The position numbers and the translations under genes were made by a program. Shown one piece after another: positions 9,273 through 17,851 of a stretch of 64,000 nucleotides of DNA; the first letter of the stretch is position 1; the number at the start of each line of letters is the position of its first letter. The notes beneath the pieces are model-generated. The model did no database searches and had not been told where the DNA came from. It saw nothing but the letters and a program-made list of their open reading frames with translations. This DNA is from Paenibacillus_AA sp045062745 (lineage in GTDB: Bacteria; Bacillota; Bacilli; Paenibacillales; NBRC-103111): contig NZ_JBJGED010000016.1 of NCBI RefSeq assembly GCF_045062745.1, positions 107,388-171,387 of the forward strand, given 5' to 3'.

Positions 9273-10274
9273 TCAGCCGAGTTTTTTGCGTGCGACCTTA
9301 TCCAGGTTGTCCAGCATGATGCCGGTTCCGTTCACGACGCAGTGCATCGGATCCTCGGCGATGAGCACCGGCACCTTCAGCTCGTCGGCGAGCAGCTGGT
9401 CGATCCCGTGCAGCAAGGCGCCGCCTCCCGTCAGAATGACGCCTCGGTCGATAATATCAGCCGACAGCTCGGGCGGGGTCCGTTCCAGGACGATCTTCGC
9501 CGCCTGGACGATCGCCGTGACCGACTCCCAGAGGGCCTCCTTCACTTCGTGCGAATGAATCGTTACGGTCTGCGGCAGTCCGGTCACCATATCGCGGCCC
9601 CGGATATCCATCGATTCGTTGCGGGATTCGGTGTACACCGTGCCGATCTTCAGCTTGATATCCTCCGAAGTGCGCTCTCCTACCAGCAGCTTATACTTGC
9701 TCTTTATGTATTTCATGATCGCTTCGTCGAACTTGTCCCCCGCGACTTTAATAGAAGAGGAGGTCACGATGTCGCCCATGGACAGCACGGCTACATCGGT
9801 GGTGCCTCCGCCAATGTCTACTACCATATTCCCAGAGGGTTGAAAAATATCCATGCCGGCTCCGATGGCAGCCGCTTTCGGTTCTTCTTCCAAAAACACT
9901 TCTCTAGCGCCGCTGCGCTCGGCCGCTTCTCTAATGGCTTTCTGTTCTACGGACGTGATGTTCGTCGGGGCGCAGATCAGAATGCGCGGGTGCGAATACC
10001 ACCGCTTCCCGCCTACCTTCTGAATGAAATGCTTGAGCATCATTTCGGTGATTTCAAAATCCGCGATGACCCCATCCTTCAAAGGGCGGATCGCAATGAT
10101 GTTGCCGGGCGTGCGCCCTACCATTCTCCGGGCTTCTTCGCCTACCGCGAGCACCCGCTTCGATTCGTTCTCAATCGCTACGACCGAAGGCTCGTTGAGC
10201 ACAACCCCGCGCCCTTTTACATGAATGAGGACATTCGCGGTGCCCAAATCAATCCCAATATCTTTACTGAACAT
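9273..10274 (-). CDS. mbl: Rod-shape-determining actin homologue Mbl
   Basis: An MreB-family actin that forms membrane-associated filaments guiding lateral-wall synthesis. The ATP-binding elements are GIDLGTANVLI (residues 5-15), IGGGTTDVAVLS (about 160-171) and TGGGALLHGID (about 290). The ATG at 10274 gives 333 residues, the usual Mbl length, and has GGGAGGA ten bases upstream; the frame continues 19 codons further without a ribosome site. Position between spoIIID and flhO identifies it as Mbl rather than MreB or MreBH. A SigA promoter lies at 10361-10334. Confidence 0.95.
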   Translation of the reverse strand: MFSKDIGIDLGTANVLIHVKGRGVVLNEPSVVAIENESKRVLAVGEEARRMVGRTPGNIIAIRPLKDGVIADFEITEMMLKHFIQKVGGKRWYSHPRILICAPTNITSVEQKAIREAAERSGAREVFLEEEPKAAAIGAGMDIFQPSGNMVVDIGGGTTDVAVLSMGDIVTSSSIKVAGDKFDEAIMKYIKSKYKLLVGERTSEDIKLKIGTVYTESRNESMDIRGRDMVTGLPQTVTIHSHEVKEALWESVTAIVQAAKIVLERTPPELSADIIDRGVILTGGGALLHGIDQLLADELKVPVLIAEDPMHCVVNGTGIMLDNLDKVARKKLG

Positions 10275-10333
10275 GAAATCTTGATCCTCCCTGAAAATCC
10301 ATCCACCACGACGATAGTCCGTTTTACACAATA

Positions 10334-10361
10334 AGTATATCTATTTCGACAGCTTTTGCAA
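10334..10361 (-). promoter_or_regulatory. SigA-type promoter of mbl
   Basis: -35 TTGCAA (10361-10356), a 16-base spacer and -10 TATACT (10339-10334) on the minus strand, about 60 bases before the mbl start. Confidence 0.65.
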
Positions 10362-10444
10362 AATTCCTCTTTTCCCGGAGAAGAAGTTGGGGAGGAGGCG
10401 GTTCTGTAGAGTGGGGAGTGTCTTGACCGGGCAGGAGAATCCGC

Positions 10445-10732
10445 TTAACGGGCTGACACCAGATGGTCTTGCGATTTCGGCGAACGCGTCCGCTTGTACT
10501 TGACTTTCGTAGCTTCTCCTCCTCTTAAGTGGCGAATGGACTTGTGGTACTCCAGAATCAGCTTGACCTGATTGGCCAATTCCGGATTGATCTCGGGCAG
10601 TCGTTCTGTCAAATCTTTATGCACCGTGCTCTTGGAAACTCCAAATTCCTTGGCTATCGTGCGAACCGTTTGTCTCGTTTCCACAAGACTGCGCCCGATC
10701 TTGATCGTACGCTCTTTGATGTAATCGTGCAC
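10445..10732 (-). CDS. spoIIID: Sporulation transcriptional regulator SpoIIID
   Basis: A small mother-cell DNA-binding protein that modifies the SigE regulon and helps switch on sigK. The helix-turn-helix is visible as TVRTIAKEFGVSKSTVHKDL (about residues 20-39), followed by the basic tail that gives the second DNA contact. I use a GTG start at 10732 (95 residues; B. subtilis has 93) because GGGAGG lies eight bases upstream and the protein then begins VHDYIKERTIKIG like its homologues. The frame extends upstream through the promoter, which argues against the longer form. A near-consensus SigE promoter precedes it. Confidence 0.95.
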   Translation of the reverse strand: MHDYIKERTIKIGRSLVETRQTVRTIAKEFGVSKSTVHKDLTERLPEINPELANQVKLILEYHKSIRHLRGGEATKVKYKRTRSPKSQDHLVSAR

Positions 10733-10766
10733 TCCCCTCGCCTCCCTGCTCGAGTTAGTTTGGTAC

Positions 10767-10794
10767 AGTATATGAGGGGCAGGGCCATATATTC
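10767..10794 (-). promoter_or_regulatory. SigE promoter of spoIIID
   Basis: -35 GAATAT (10794-10789), a 14-base spacer and -10 CATATACT (10774-10767). This closely matches the mother-cell SigE consensus and places the RNA start near 10760, about 28 bases before the GTG. Confidence 0.7.
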
Positions 10795-10843
10795 TTTGTT
10801 TCCAAGCCTGACAAGCTTTGTCGTACAAATTATTTTTGGACAT

Positions 10844-10873
10844 AAAAAAAGCAGAGGCGCATATCGCCTCTGC
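10844..10873 (-). terminator. Terminator of spoIIQ
   Basis: Nine-base perfect stem GCAGAGGCG/CGCCTCTGC followed by seven Us on the minus strand, right after the spoIIQ stop. Confidence 0.9.
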
Positions 10874-10894
10874 TAAACATGTTGTAGATAGCTT

Positions 10895-11620
10895 TTACTT
10901 TTGGCCGAGCAGCGTTTCCGGATTCACCGGATTGCCGTCTTGACGAGCTTCGAAGTGCAGGTGGTAGCCCAGATCCTTCTCCAACTCGCTGCGGCCGGCG
11001 GTCGCGATGACGTCGCCCTTCTTCACTTGCGCATCCTTCGCCACTTTCACTTCACCCAAGCTTTGGTAGATGGTCACGAGTCCATTGCTGTGCGTGATCT
11101 CCACCAATTGACCGACCAAAGCGTCTTTCTCGACCCGGGTAACTTTCCCGCTGCCGGCGGCTACGACATCGAACGTTTTGTCGTCGCTGCGGCCTACGTC
11201 CAGCCCCATATGAGGCGTAAGCGTGTCGCCGTACTCGACCATAGCGGCTTGCCGTACTTCATTCGAAGCTTTGCTGTCGAAGAAGGCCATGAGCACATCC
11301 ACTTCACTGCTGTTCTTGACGGGCCATTGCAACGTTTCGGCATTGGCGTTGACGGCAACTGCGTCCGGAGTATTCGTACCGGTCGTTTGGCTTTGCTTCG
11401 TCGTTTCTAACCCTGTGGTCTCATCGGACAGCGATTTGCCCGAATCCTGATACACCCACATTAAGGTTAGTATAATTGCCGCCGCTGCCATGTAAGTTGC
11501 AGGAAACACCCACTTCTTCGCGGTTAACCTTTTCCATGTGGAAAGCTTGACCGTCTCGGCTCCGCTAGTAGTTTTCGGAGCGTTTTGCTTGGACTGAGTT
11601 TCTTTGTTTTGTTCACTCAT
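10895..11620 (-). CDS. spoIIQ: Stage II sporulation protein SpoIIQ (M23/LytM domain)
   Basis: The forespore half of the SpoIIQ-SpoIIIAH channel/zipper needed for engulfment. The 241-residue protein has a polar N-terminus, a single membrane helix (WVFPATYMAAAAIILTLMWV, about 32-51) and a LytM peptidase domain (about 125-235). Unlike the B. subtilis protein as I know it, which lacks a metal-binding His, this copy keeps both HMGLD (HxxxD) and HLHF (HxH), so it may bind zinc. GAGGTGATAACC precedes the ATG. A SigF-like promoter lies just upstream. The spoIID-spoIIQ-spoIIID-mbl order supports the name over a generic M23 peptidase. Confidence 0.88.
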   Translation of the reverse strand: MSEQNKETQSKQNAPKTTSGAETVKLSTWKRLTAKKWVFPATYMAAAAIILTLMWVYQDSGKSLSDETTGLETTKQSQTTGTNTPDAVAVNANAETLQWPVKNSSEVDVLMAFFDSKASNEVRQAAMVEYGDTLTPHMGLDVGRSDDKTFDVVAAGSGKVTRVEKDALVGQLVEITHSNGLVTIYQSLGEVKVAKDAQVKKGDVIATAGRSELEKDLGYHLHFEARQDGNPVNPETLLGQK

Positions 11621-11640
11621 TGGTTATCACCTCATCAACC

Positions 11641-11668
11641 AGTGTGACCAGATCACTAGGTTTTATAC
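11641..11668 (-). promoter_or_regulatory. Candidate SigF promoter of spoIIQ
   Basis: -35 GTATA (11668-11664), a 14-base spacer and -10 GGTCACACT (11649-11641), fitting the GG-N2-A-N3-T pattern of forespore promoters. SpoIIQ is a known SigF target in B. subtilis. Confidence 0.5.
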
Positions 11669-11702
11669 GTGAGATGATAGATTTTTTCTAGCACTTTCAT
11701 TT

Positions 11703-12764
11703 TCATTTAGGGAGAATCGAAGACGCTTGCCCGAGCTCTACCCCTTGATAATAATGCTTCACGATCGCTGCCGCGTCGTAACCCGCCTTCGCCATCCCGT
11801 TCGCGCCCCATTGGCTCATCCCTACGCCGTGCCCGTAGCCGAACGTCGTAATCTCGATATCGGTCCCTTTCACCTTCCATAGAAATTGGGAGGAGGCGAG
11901 GCCCAGCTTCTCTCGCACTTCACGGCCGGTGAAGGATTTGCCGCCGATCTGCAGCTTCTTGATCCGATGCCCCGCGCTGGTGGCCATCACCCGCATACCG
12001 GCATTCCCGGTCGTAGCGGGCACCGCGGCCGGCAGCCCGAGCGTTTTCATCACATCTTGGGCCTTGAGCGACACGGTCTGCTCGAACTTGGGAGACAGCT
12101 GCTGGTCCCACGGGCTCGGCACGCTGCGCAAATAGGGAATGTATGTAGTCCAATAGTCTTCTGAATTTTCGGTATACCCGTTGCTCGTAGAAAAGAATGC
12201 CGCCAGAATCGGTTCACCTTTATACAAAATCACTTGATTGCTCGTCTCGTTCACCGCCCGATTCAGCTTCGCAATCTTGGCCGGGTAGTCGGCTTCGCCC
12301 CAAGTGCGCCGAAGCTCGTCCTCCGACTTGTAGGCCTGGTGCGCCACCGTATCGGTGACGAGTGCCCCGGCTACCGGGACTTCGCTGTAATCGTGCTCCA
12401 GAAGCCGCTTCACGATGTAAGTCCGGGCGGCGAGCGCCTGCGCCTTCAACGCTTCCAGCTCGAAATCGGCCGGCATCTCCGACGCGACTACATTGCGGAC
12501 ATAGACTTCGAGCGGCACTTGCTCGATCTGCCCTGCTCCTGTTCGATAGACCGGAATGACGGGGCCTTGTACCTTGGTATTGGGGACGGCCTGGTCGCCC
12601 GACCCGGAGACCGCTCCGTTCGGATGCCCTATCGGAGTAGTAGGCGTACGGTCTACTAGAAGGGCCGGGATCAGGATGGCAACGAGAAGAAACGCGGCTA
12701 CGGCCAACAGGATATAGGGGGCGGCGCTTCGTTGGAATCGGGCTACTAATTTGGCGATGGGCAT
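11703..12764 (-). CDS. spoIID: Stage II sporulation protein SpoIID
   Basis: A membrane-anchored lytic transglycosylase that opens septal peptidoglycan during engulfment with SpoIIP and SpoIIM. It has 353 residues from the ATG at 12764 (AGAGGAG upstream). An N-terminal anchor (about 17-37) is followed by the SpoIID domain: YVRNVVASEMPADFELEALK with the catalytic-type Glu (about 97-116), AQALAARTYIVKR, FFSTSNGYTENSEDYW, and TTFGYGHGVGMSQWGANGMA near the end. A possible SigE -10 (CATAGAAT, 12812-12805) lies upstream, but I find no good -35. It lies between murA and spoIIQ as in other Bacillales. Confidence 0.93.
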   Translation of the reverse strand: MPIAKLVARFQRSAAPYILLAVAAFLLVAILIPALLVDRTPTTPIGHPNGAVSGSGDQAVPNTKVQGPVIPVYRTGAGQIEQVPLEVYVRNVVASEMPADFELEALKAQALAARTYIVKRLLEHDYSEVPVAGALVTDTVAHQAYKSEDELRRTWGEADYPAKIAKLNRAVNETSNQVILYKGEPILAAFFSTSNGYTENSEDYWTTYIPYLRSVPSPWDQQLSPKFEQTVSLKAQDVMKTLGLPAAVPATTGNAGMRVMATSAGHRIKKLQIGGKSFTGREVREKLGLASSQFLWKVKGTDIEITTFGYGHGVGMSQWGANGMAKAGYDAAAIVKHYYQGVELGQASSILPK

Positions 12765-12869
12765 AGTCGTCTCTCCTCTTCTTGTTCGTCTCGGTGGATA
12801 GTCCATTCTATGAAGAAGAACCTCCTGCTAGAACCCGAAACTAGAGAAGAAGAGACGTTAGACGCCTAG

Positions 12870-12912
12870 AAAAAAGGCCATCCTGTGCATGCCGCACAAG
12901 ATGGCCTTTTTT
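12870..12912 (-). terminator. Terminator between murA and spoIID
   Basis: Stem AAAAAAGGCCATC paired with GATGGCCTTTTTT, with an inner GTGC/GCAC. It has T-runs on both strands, so it can act in both directions; here it ends the murA transcript. Confidence 0.88.
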
Positions 12913-12989
12913 ATAAATCCCCGGGGTCCCCGCAAAGTAATAGGGGGCTTCGCCGAGCTCCGAAGGGAAACTTCACTTTGTGGGGCTGT

Positions 12990-14327
12990 TTACGCCCAGC
13001 TCGGCTGGGGATTGATAGAGAACAGCGGCAGCTCCGTTTCCTTGTCGCGTACCTGCTGCTCCCTCCGCTCTCCGTCGCTGCGGCGGATGTCGGCGCCGAG
13101 CGCCCGTAGCTTGCCGGCGATGTCGACATAGCCCCGGTCGATGTGGTGGATGCCCGAGATCTCCGTCTCGCCTTCCGCCACCAGCCCGGCGAGGATCAAG
13201 GCCGCCCCGGCGCGTAGGTCGGTCGCGCTGACCTTGGCGCCCTTCAACCGGCCGTTGCCGCTGACGATCGCCGTGCGCCCGTCAACCTTGATCTGCGCGC
13301 TCATCCGCTGGAATTCCTCCACGTGCATGAAGCGATTCTCGAACACCGTCTCGGTGACGAGCCCCGTCCCGTCCGACACGAGCAGGAGCGCCATCATCTG
13401 AGACTGCATGTCGGTCGGGAATCCGGGATACGGCAGCGTCTTCACGTCGACCGACCGGATCGACCGGTCACCGTGGACGGTGATGCCGTTCTCGTCCTCC
13501 ACGATCTCTACGCCCATCTCCTGCAGCTTGGAAATGACCGGGCGCAAGTGGTCCCCAATCGCGCCTTCGATGTAAATCTGACTCCTGGAGATGGCGGCAG
13601 CGATCATATACGTTCCGGCTTCGATCCGATCGGGTATCACGGTATGTACCACGCCACTCAGCTTCTCCACGCCTTCGATCCGGATGAGGCCGGTCCCGGC
13701 TCCGCGCACGTGCGCGCCCATCGCGTTCAAGTAATTGGCCAAATCGACAATCTCCGGTTCCTTGGCCGCATTCTCGATAATCGTCGTGCCTTCCGCCAGC
13801 GTGGCCGCCATCATGATGTTCTCGGTGGCGCCGACACTCGCCACATCCAAGTAGACCTTCGCGCCCTTCAACCGTCCGCGCGTTCGCGCTTCGATAAAGC
13901 CTTGGCCCAGGTCAATCTCGGCGCCCAGCGCCTCGAAGCCCTTCAAGTGCTGGTCGATCGGGCGCGTTCCGATGGCGCAGCCGCCCGGCAGCGCGATACG
14001 GGCGTAGCCCTCGCGCGCGAGCAACGGCCCCATGACGAGGAAGGAGGCGCGCATTTTGCGTATCCACTCCGATGGCGCTTCACAGCTCGCGATATGCGCA
14101 GCATTCACGCGAATCACTTCGTTCTGATAGGTGACCTGCACGCCCAAGCTCTGCAGCACCTGGTTAATCGTCATTACGTCGTCCAGTGGAGGCGCATCCT
14201 GAATGATGCTCTCCCCCTCCGAACCCAAGAGTGAGGCGGCGATAATGGGCAGAACCGCGTTCTTGGCTCCGCTGACTTTCACTTTCCCGAATAATCGCTT
14301 GCCCCCGCGGACGATAATTGTGCTCAT
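12990..14327 (-). CDS. murA: UDP-N-acetylglucosamine 1-carboxyvinyltransferase MurA
   Basis: The first committed step of peptidoglycan synthesis: transfer of enolpyruvate from PEP to UDP-GlcNAc. The 445-residue protein shows GAKNAVLPI near the start (substrate Lys-Asn at about 21-22), the mobile-loop Cys in PGGCAIGTRPIDQH (the fosfomycin-reactive residue) and the late DLRAGAALILAGL. GGAGGGG lies about six bases before the ATG. The C-terminus carries a polar extension after YVDIAGKLRALGADI. A hairpin (14351-14400) stands in the leader. Confidence 0.95.
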   Translation of the reverse strand: MSTIIVRGGKRLFGKVKVSGAKNAVLPIIAASLLGSEGESIIQDAPPLDDVMTINQVLQSLGVQVTYQNEVIRVNAAHIASCEAPSEWIRKMRASFLVMGPLLAREGYARIALPGGCAIGTRPIDQHLKGFEALGAEIDLGQGFIEARTRGRLKGAKVYLDVASVGATENIMMAATLAEGTTIIENAAKEPEIVDLANYLNAMGAHVRGAGTGLIRIEGVEKLSGVVHTVIPDRIEAGTYMIAAAISRSQIYIEGAIGDHLRPVISKLQEMGVEIVEDENGITVHGDRSIRSVDVKTLPYPGFPTDMQSQMMALLLVSDGTGLVTETVFENRFMHVEEFQRMSAQIKVDGRTAIVSGNGRLKGAKVSATDLRAGAALILAGLVAEGETEISGIHHIDRGYVDIAGKLRALGADIRRSDGERREQQVRDKETELPLFSINPQPSWA

Positions 14328-14350
14328 CTGGATCCCCTCCGCGAGTATTA

Positions 14351-14400
14351 CCCCACAAAACGAAGGTCTGCCTGCTAAGCAAGCCTCTTCCCTTGTGGGG
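14351..14400 (-). other. Leader hairpin of murA
   Basis: CCCCACAA at the 5' side pairs with TTGTGGGG at the 3' side around a loop containing a weaker inner stem. It lies just upstream of the murA ribosome site. No U-run follows, so it is not a terminator. Bases 14401-14608, upstream of it, hold nothing I can name. Confidence 0.5.
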
Positions 14401-14608
14401 ACCCCATTTTACTAAAATTCGTTAAAACACCCAACGTCCAGTGTAGCACCCGGTTCGGAGCCGAAACAACTGTTAAATCATTCCGACTGCCCGTATTCGT
14501 CACCGCTACAACGTTCGGAAGGTCTTGCCATTTTCGTTCGGTAGCCTTGAAAAAGCTTACGGTCTTACTACCATTGTTGACAACAAAAAAGGATGTTATT
14601 CGACAAGT

Positions 14609-14860
14609 TTAGAACAACCCTTGCAGCAACTGAGTCCAATTGAAGTAATCGATAATAAATCGCGCCGCCTCATAGCCCAGCACGATCGAGAGCAGCACCT
14701 GCAACATTTTGGCCGGGGCGCTCTTCGCATTTTTCAGAAAAAGATCGAACCGGAACTGCTGCAAGCTCCACCAGGCTAAGGCAATACATAGCAACACGAT
14801 GAAAATGTTGGCCAGACCGGACATCGCTAGCGAATTTTTGACTTGTTCGGCTACGTCCAT
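14609..14860 (-). CDS. DUF1146 family membrane protein (YwzB-like)
   Basis: An 83-residue protein with two hydrophobic segments (about 16-33 and 51-66) separated by a basic loop, and the pattern SLQQFRFDLFLKNAKSAPAKMLQVLLSI that I recognise from DUF1146/YwzB. In Bacillus it lies between atpC and murA; here the nuo operon and a protease gene separate it from atpC, and the ywmB that usually follows is absent. GGAGGAG precedes the ATG. Function unknown. Confidence 0.75.
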   Translation of the reverse strand: MDVAEQVKNSLAMSGLANIFIVLLCIALAWWSLQQFRFDLFLKNAKSAPAKMLQVLLSIVLGYEAARFIIDYFNWTQLLQGLF

Positions 14861-14880
14861 TCGTGCTCTCCTCCTATACG

Positions 14881-17688
14881 TTAGATTACCCGATCGAGCA
14901 GCGTAACGAACTCCGCTCGCGTACTCTCCGCGTCGGGCCGGAACGTCCCATCCTCATAGCCGGCGAGCCACCCTTCCATCTTCATCTGCTTCAGGATCGG
15001 TGTCGCCCAGTAGTCGGCGGCAATGTCGGTGAACGGCTCGTTGCCCCGCTGCTTCCCCCGGACGCCCAGCGCATTCGCGAGGAGCACCGCCATCTCTACG
15101 CGGGAGACCGGCCGATCCGGCTGCATCGTCCCATCCGGGTATCCGTGCACAATCCCGGCCTGGGCGGCGAGGGCAAAGGCATCATAGGCCCAATGCGTAG
15201 GAGGAAGATCATCCACCTGCAGCTCCTTGCGCTTCGTGTAACCGAACGCCCGAACTAGCATCGTTACGGCCTCCGCCCGTGATAGGATGCGGTCCGGCCG
15301 GAAGCTGTAATCGCCGAAGCCTTCAATGATGCTCCGGTTATTCATCTCCACGATGGAGGAGAACGCCCAATGATCCGCAACATCGGTGAAGCCGTTCACC
15401 AATCGATCGATTTGCAGCGAGAGGCGGTACATTTGGTCTCGGAAAGCGGCGTCCGCGCTCAGCTTCACATAGTAGGTACCGGCCGGGACCGGAACGGTCA
15501 GATCCGTCCGTGTGGTGCCCTGCGCATTCTCCCCGCCGGCCAGGAAGGCAAGCGAGGCGCCCAGCAGATCCATATGCATCGTCCTTTCGGACGGAATTTG
15601 ATCCAGACTGAGCCTGAGCAGACTTTCCTCGTTCACAGTCACTTTGTACCAATCGATGTCCTCTTGGCCGGGAGCCGCATCTATGAGGCCTTCCATCGAA
15701 TATTGATTCCCCAGCCAAGTCGCTTGATACGATTTGTCATTCGGCTCGTTCGCGTCGACCAATTGCGACTCGAAGAAGATCTCCAGCATGTAAGTTCCGT
15801 TAACGGGATGGGGCGTCGTTTTGTCCGCCAGGATGTAGTAGGTGCCCGGGAACACGACCATGGTGTAGGCTTCCGGTTCGCCGTCGCCATTTTGGTCGAC
15901 CGTCGTCAGCTTGTCGCCCTTCTTCTGCAGCTTGAGCACCGGGTCCATTCGTTTCGTATCCGGCGTCAGGCGTACCGTTAGCGTACCGGACGTCTCGAAG
16001 TTAATCGCGAACCAATCTTGATCGTTGTCGTGATCGAACGTGCCTTCAAGCGATTGATGGCGGGGCGCGAGCTTATACGCCTTGAACTGCCGGTCATTGT
16101 CTTCGAACGGATCCGCGTTGATCGAGAACGTATTGGACAATTGATAGGTCCATGCAGCGGTTGCTTTCAGATCCCCCCGCTGAAGAACAAACTCGTTAAG
16201 ACCTTTGCGAACCGGGACGTCCACCGTATTTGAAGTACCGATCGGGTAGACGATGCCTTGCGCCTGATCGCCGATATACTGCGTCCAGACGACATCGGGG
16301 GGTATCGGCATGTCGGAAGACAATTGGAACCTAATTACGCCGTCATAGGGCGCTTGCAGCATGAACCAATCCGTATCGGACCCTTGCTTGAGCTCACCGG
16401 AGATCGAACGGTTGACCGGGAACGGCTTGGCCGCCGCTCGCGTATCGTTCGGCTCGTAGAAGTCTTGTACATAGACTTGCGTGACCAGTCGATCTACTCG
16501 CAACAGTCCATACCCGGTGTACGTGTCCCAGCCCGGATCGGCAATATCCTCCGCCGTCTGCCGCAGCAGGTTCCGGATCTCGTGCACCTTCATCGACGGA
16601 TAGCGGCTCCAGGCGAGCGCGGCCGCTGCGGCTACTTGAGGGGCGGCCATAGACGTGCCTTCGTTGTACTGATACCGGTTGCCGGGAGCGGTTGTATACA
16701 CCGACCATGGCGCGACCAGATCGACCTCCGGGCCGTAATTGGACCGGTATTCGATCTGATTGTTCGTGCGGACGCCTCCAACCGCCACCACCGTAGGATA
16801 AGCCGCCGGGTAGCGCACATGAGGCCCTTCGTCGTTGCCCGTGGCGGCTACGAGCAGCACTTCCTTCTCCTCGGCGTATTTCACGATTTCCTCCAGATAC
16901 GGATCGTTCCGCAGCAGGCCTACGGAGAGGACGACAATCTTGGCGCCATGATCGACGGCATACCGGATGCCTTCGCCGAGCTTCTCTTCGTCTCCGCGCC
17001 CGTTCGGCTCGAGCGCCTTGATCGGCATAATTTTCGCCTTCCAGAGCACCCCCGCGCCGCCCCGGTTGTTATTGCCGATGGAGGCGATCACGCCGGCGAC
17101 ACTTGTCCCGTGCCCGTTGTCGTCGCGCGGCAGCTGGTTGCGCTGAATCAAGTTCGTGCCGGGGACCAGATTGTCTTTCAAATCCAAATGATCGAGATCG
17201 ACCCCGGTATCGACTAACGCAATGACAATCCCGTCATTTTGATTGGCGATCGCCCAGGCTTCCTCGGCATGAATTTGCTCCAGGTGCTTTTGCCGGCTCA
17301 AGAAAGGGTCGTTCGGTTTGGCCGCCGCTAACTGACTCGGTTGGTTGGGGGTTAAGTATTCCACAGCGTCCGACTGTCTCCAACGGTCGACCCATGCATG
17401 CGGATCCAGACCCGGGGCCGGCGCCACTCGAAAAACGCCCGTCTGAGCATTCGCACCAAGCACTTGGCTGGTTTCAGTAAACGTTGGGTCGGGGTCGTCC
17501 TTCCATTTCAATAGCCATGTGTTCGTAATCGGGTCCTCGGGGGAAGGCATAGCGATGCTGGGGCCGGAGTTCGGTTCGGCCTCCGCGAAATGAGATAGGA
17601 AAGGAGCGGGCAGAATGCCGCTGCAGATCATTAGTAGACTTACAAGAACTAGACTCGCTCGGTGAAGCGTTCGGTTTTGAAGTCGCAT
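14881..17688 (-). CDS. S8 subtilisin-like serine peptidase with PPC domains and three SLH domains
   Basis: A secreted, cell-surface protease of 935 residues. A signal peptide (about 1-36) is followed by a subtilase domain with the catalytic Asp in ALVDTGVDLDHLDL (about 158), His in DDNGHGTSVAG (about 195) and Ser in NEGTSMAAPQVA (about 345). Three pre-peptidase C-terminal-like modules follow, opening YEPNDT, DPFEDND and DANEPND (about 415-745). Three SLH repeats close the protein (FTDVADHWAF, LPPTHWAYDAF, FTDIAADYWAT; about 755-935). By family knowledge SLH domains bind pyruvylated cell-wall polymer, the product expected of CsaB, also encoded in this window. Substrate unknown. It appears to be a separate unit with its own promoter. 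Confidence 0.9.
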   Translation of the reverse strand: MRLQNRTLHRASLVLVSLLMICSGILPAPFLSHFAEAEPNSGPSIAMPSPEDPITNTWLLKWKDDPDPTFTETSQVLGANAQTGVFRVAPAPGLDPHAWVDRWRQSDAVEYLTPNQPSQLAAAKPNDPFLSRQKHLEQIHAEEAWAIANQNDGIVIALVDTGVDLDHLDLKDNLVPGTNLIQRNQLPRDDNGHGTSVAGVIASIGNNNRGGAGVLWKAKIMPIKALEPNGRGDEEKLGEGIRYAVDHGAKIVVLSVGLLRNDPYLEEIVKYAEEKEVLLVAATGNDEGPHVRYPAAYPTVVAVGGVRTNNQIEYRSNYGPEVDLVAPWSVYTTAPGNRYQYNEGTSMAAPQVAAAAALAWSRYPSMKVHEIRNLLRQTAEDIADPGWDTYTGYGLLRVDRLVTQVYVQDFYEPNDTRAAAKPFPVNRSISGELKQGSDTDWFMLQAPYDGVIRFQLSSDMPIPPDVVWTQYIGDQAQGIVYPIGTSNTVDVPVRKGLNEFVLQRGDLKATAAWTYQLSNTFSINADPFEDNDRQFKAYKLAPRHQSLEGTFDHDNDQDWFAINFETSGTLTVRLTPDTKRMDPVLKLQKKGDKLTTVDQNGDGEPEAYTMVVFPGTYYILADKTTPHPVNGTYMLEIFFESQLVDANEPNDKSYQATWLGNQYSMEGLIDAAPGQEDIDWYKVTVNEESLLRLSLDQIPSERTMHMDLLGASLAFLAGGENAQGTTRTDLTVPVPAGTYYVKLSADAAFRDQMYRLSLQIDRLVNGFTDVADHWAFSSIVEMNNRSIIEGFGDYSFRPDRILSRAEAVTMLVRAFGYTKRKELQVDDLPPTHWAYDAFALAAQAGIVHGYPDGTMQPDRPVSRVEMAVLLANALGVRGKQRGNEPFTDIAADYWATPILKQMKMEGWLAGYEDGTFRPDAESTRAEFVTLLDRVI

Positions 17689-17737
17689 AGCTGGAATTCC
17701 TTGTAGGATTTATAGAAGTTCTGTTGGGATCCTTTCT

Positions 17738-17766
17738 ATTGTAACAAAGTTCCCTCCCTCTGTCTC
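17738..17766 (-). promoter_or_regulatory. Candidate SigA promoter of the SLH protease gene
   Basis: -35 GAGACA (17766-17761), a 17-base spacer and -10 TACAAT (17743-17738), 50 bases upstream of the start codon. Confidence 0.5.
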
Positions 17767-17780
17767 ACCTAGGCGCGGAT

Positions 17781-17818
17781 TAAAAAGAAAATAGGCCCTC
17801 TGCTAAGCAGAGAGCCCT
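17781..17818 (-). terminator. Terminator of the nuo operon
   Basis: Stem AGGGCTCTCTGC/GCAGAGGGCCT with a TTA loop, followed by ATTTTCTTTTT on the minus strand, 33 bases after the nuoN stop. Confidence 0.85.
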
Positions 17819-17851
17819 AGACGTTGCTAAATTATGCTAGATTACCCGTTT

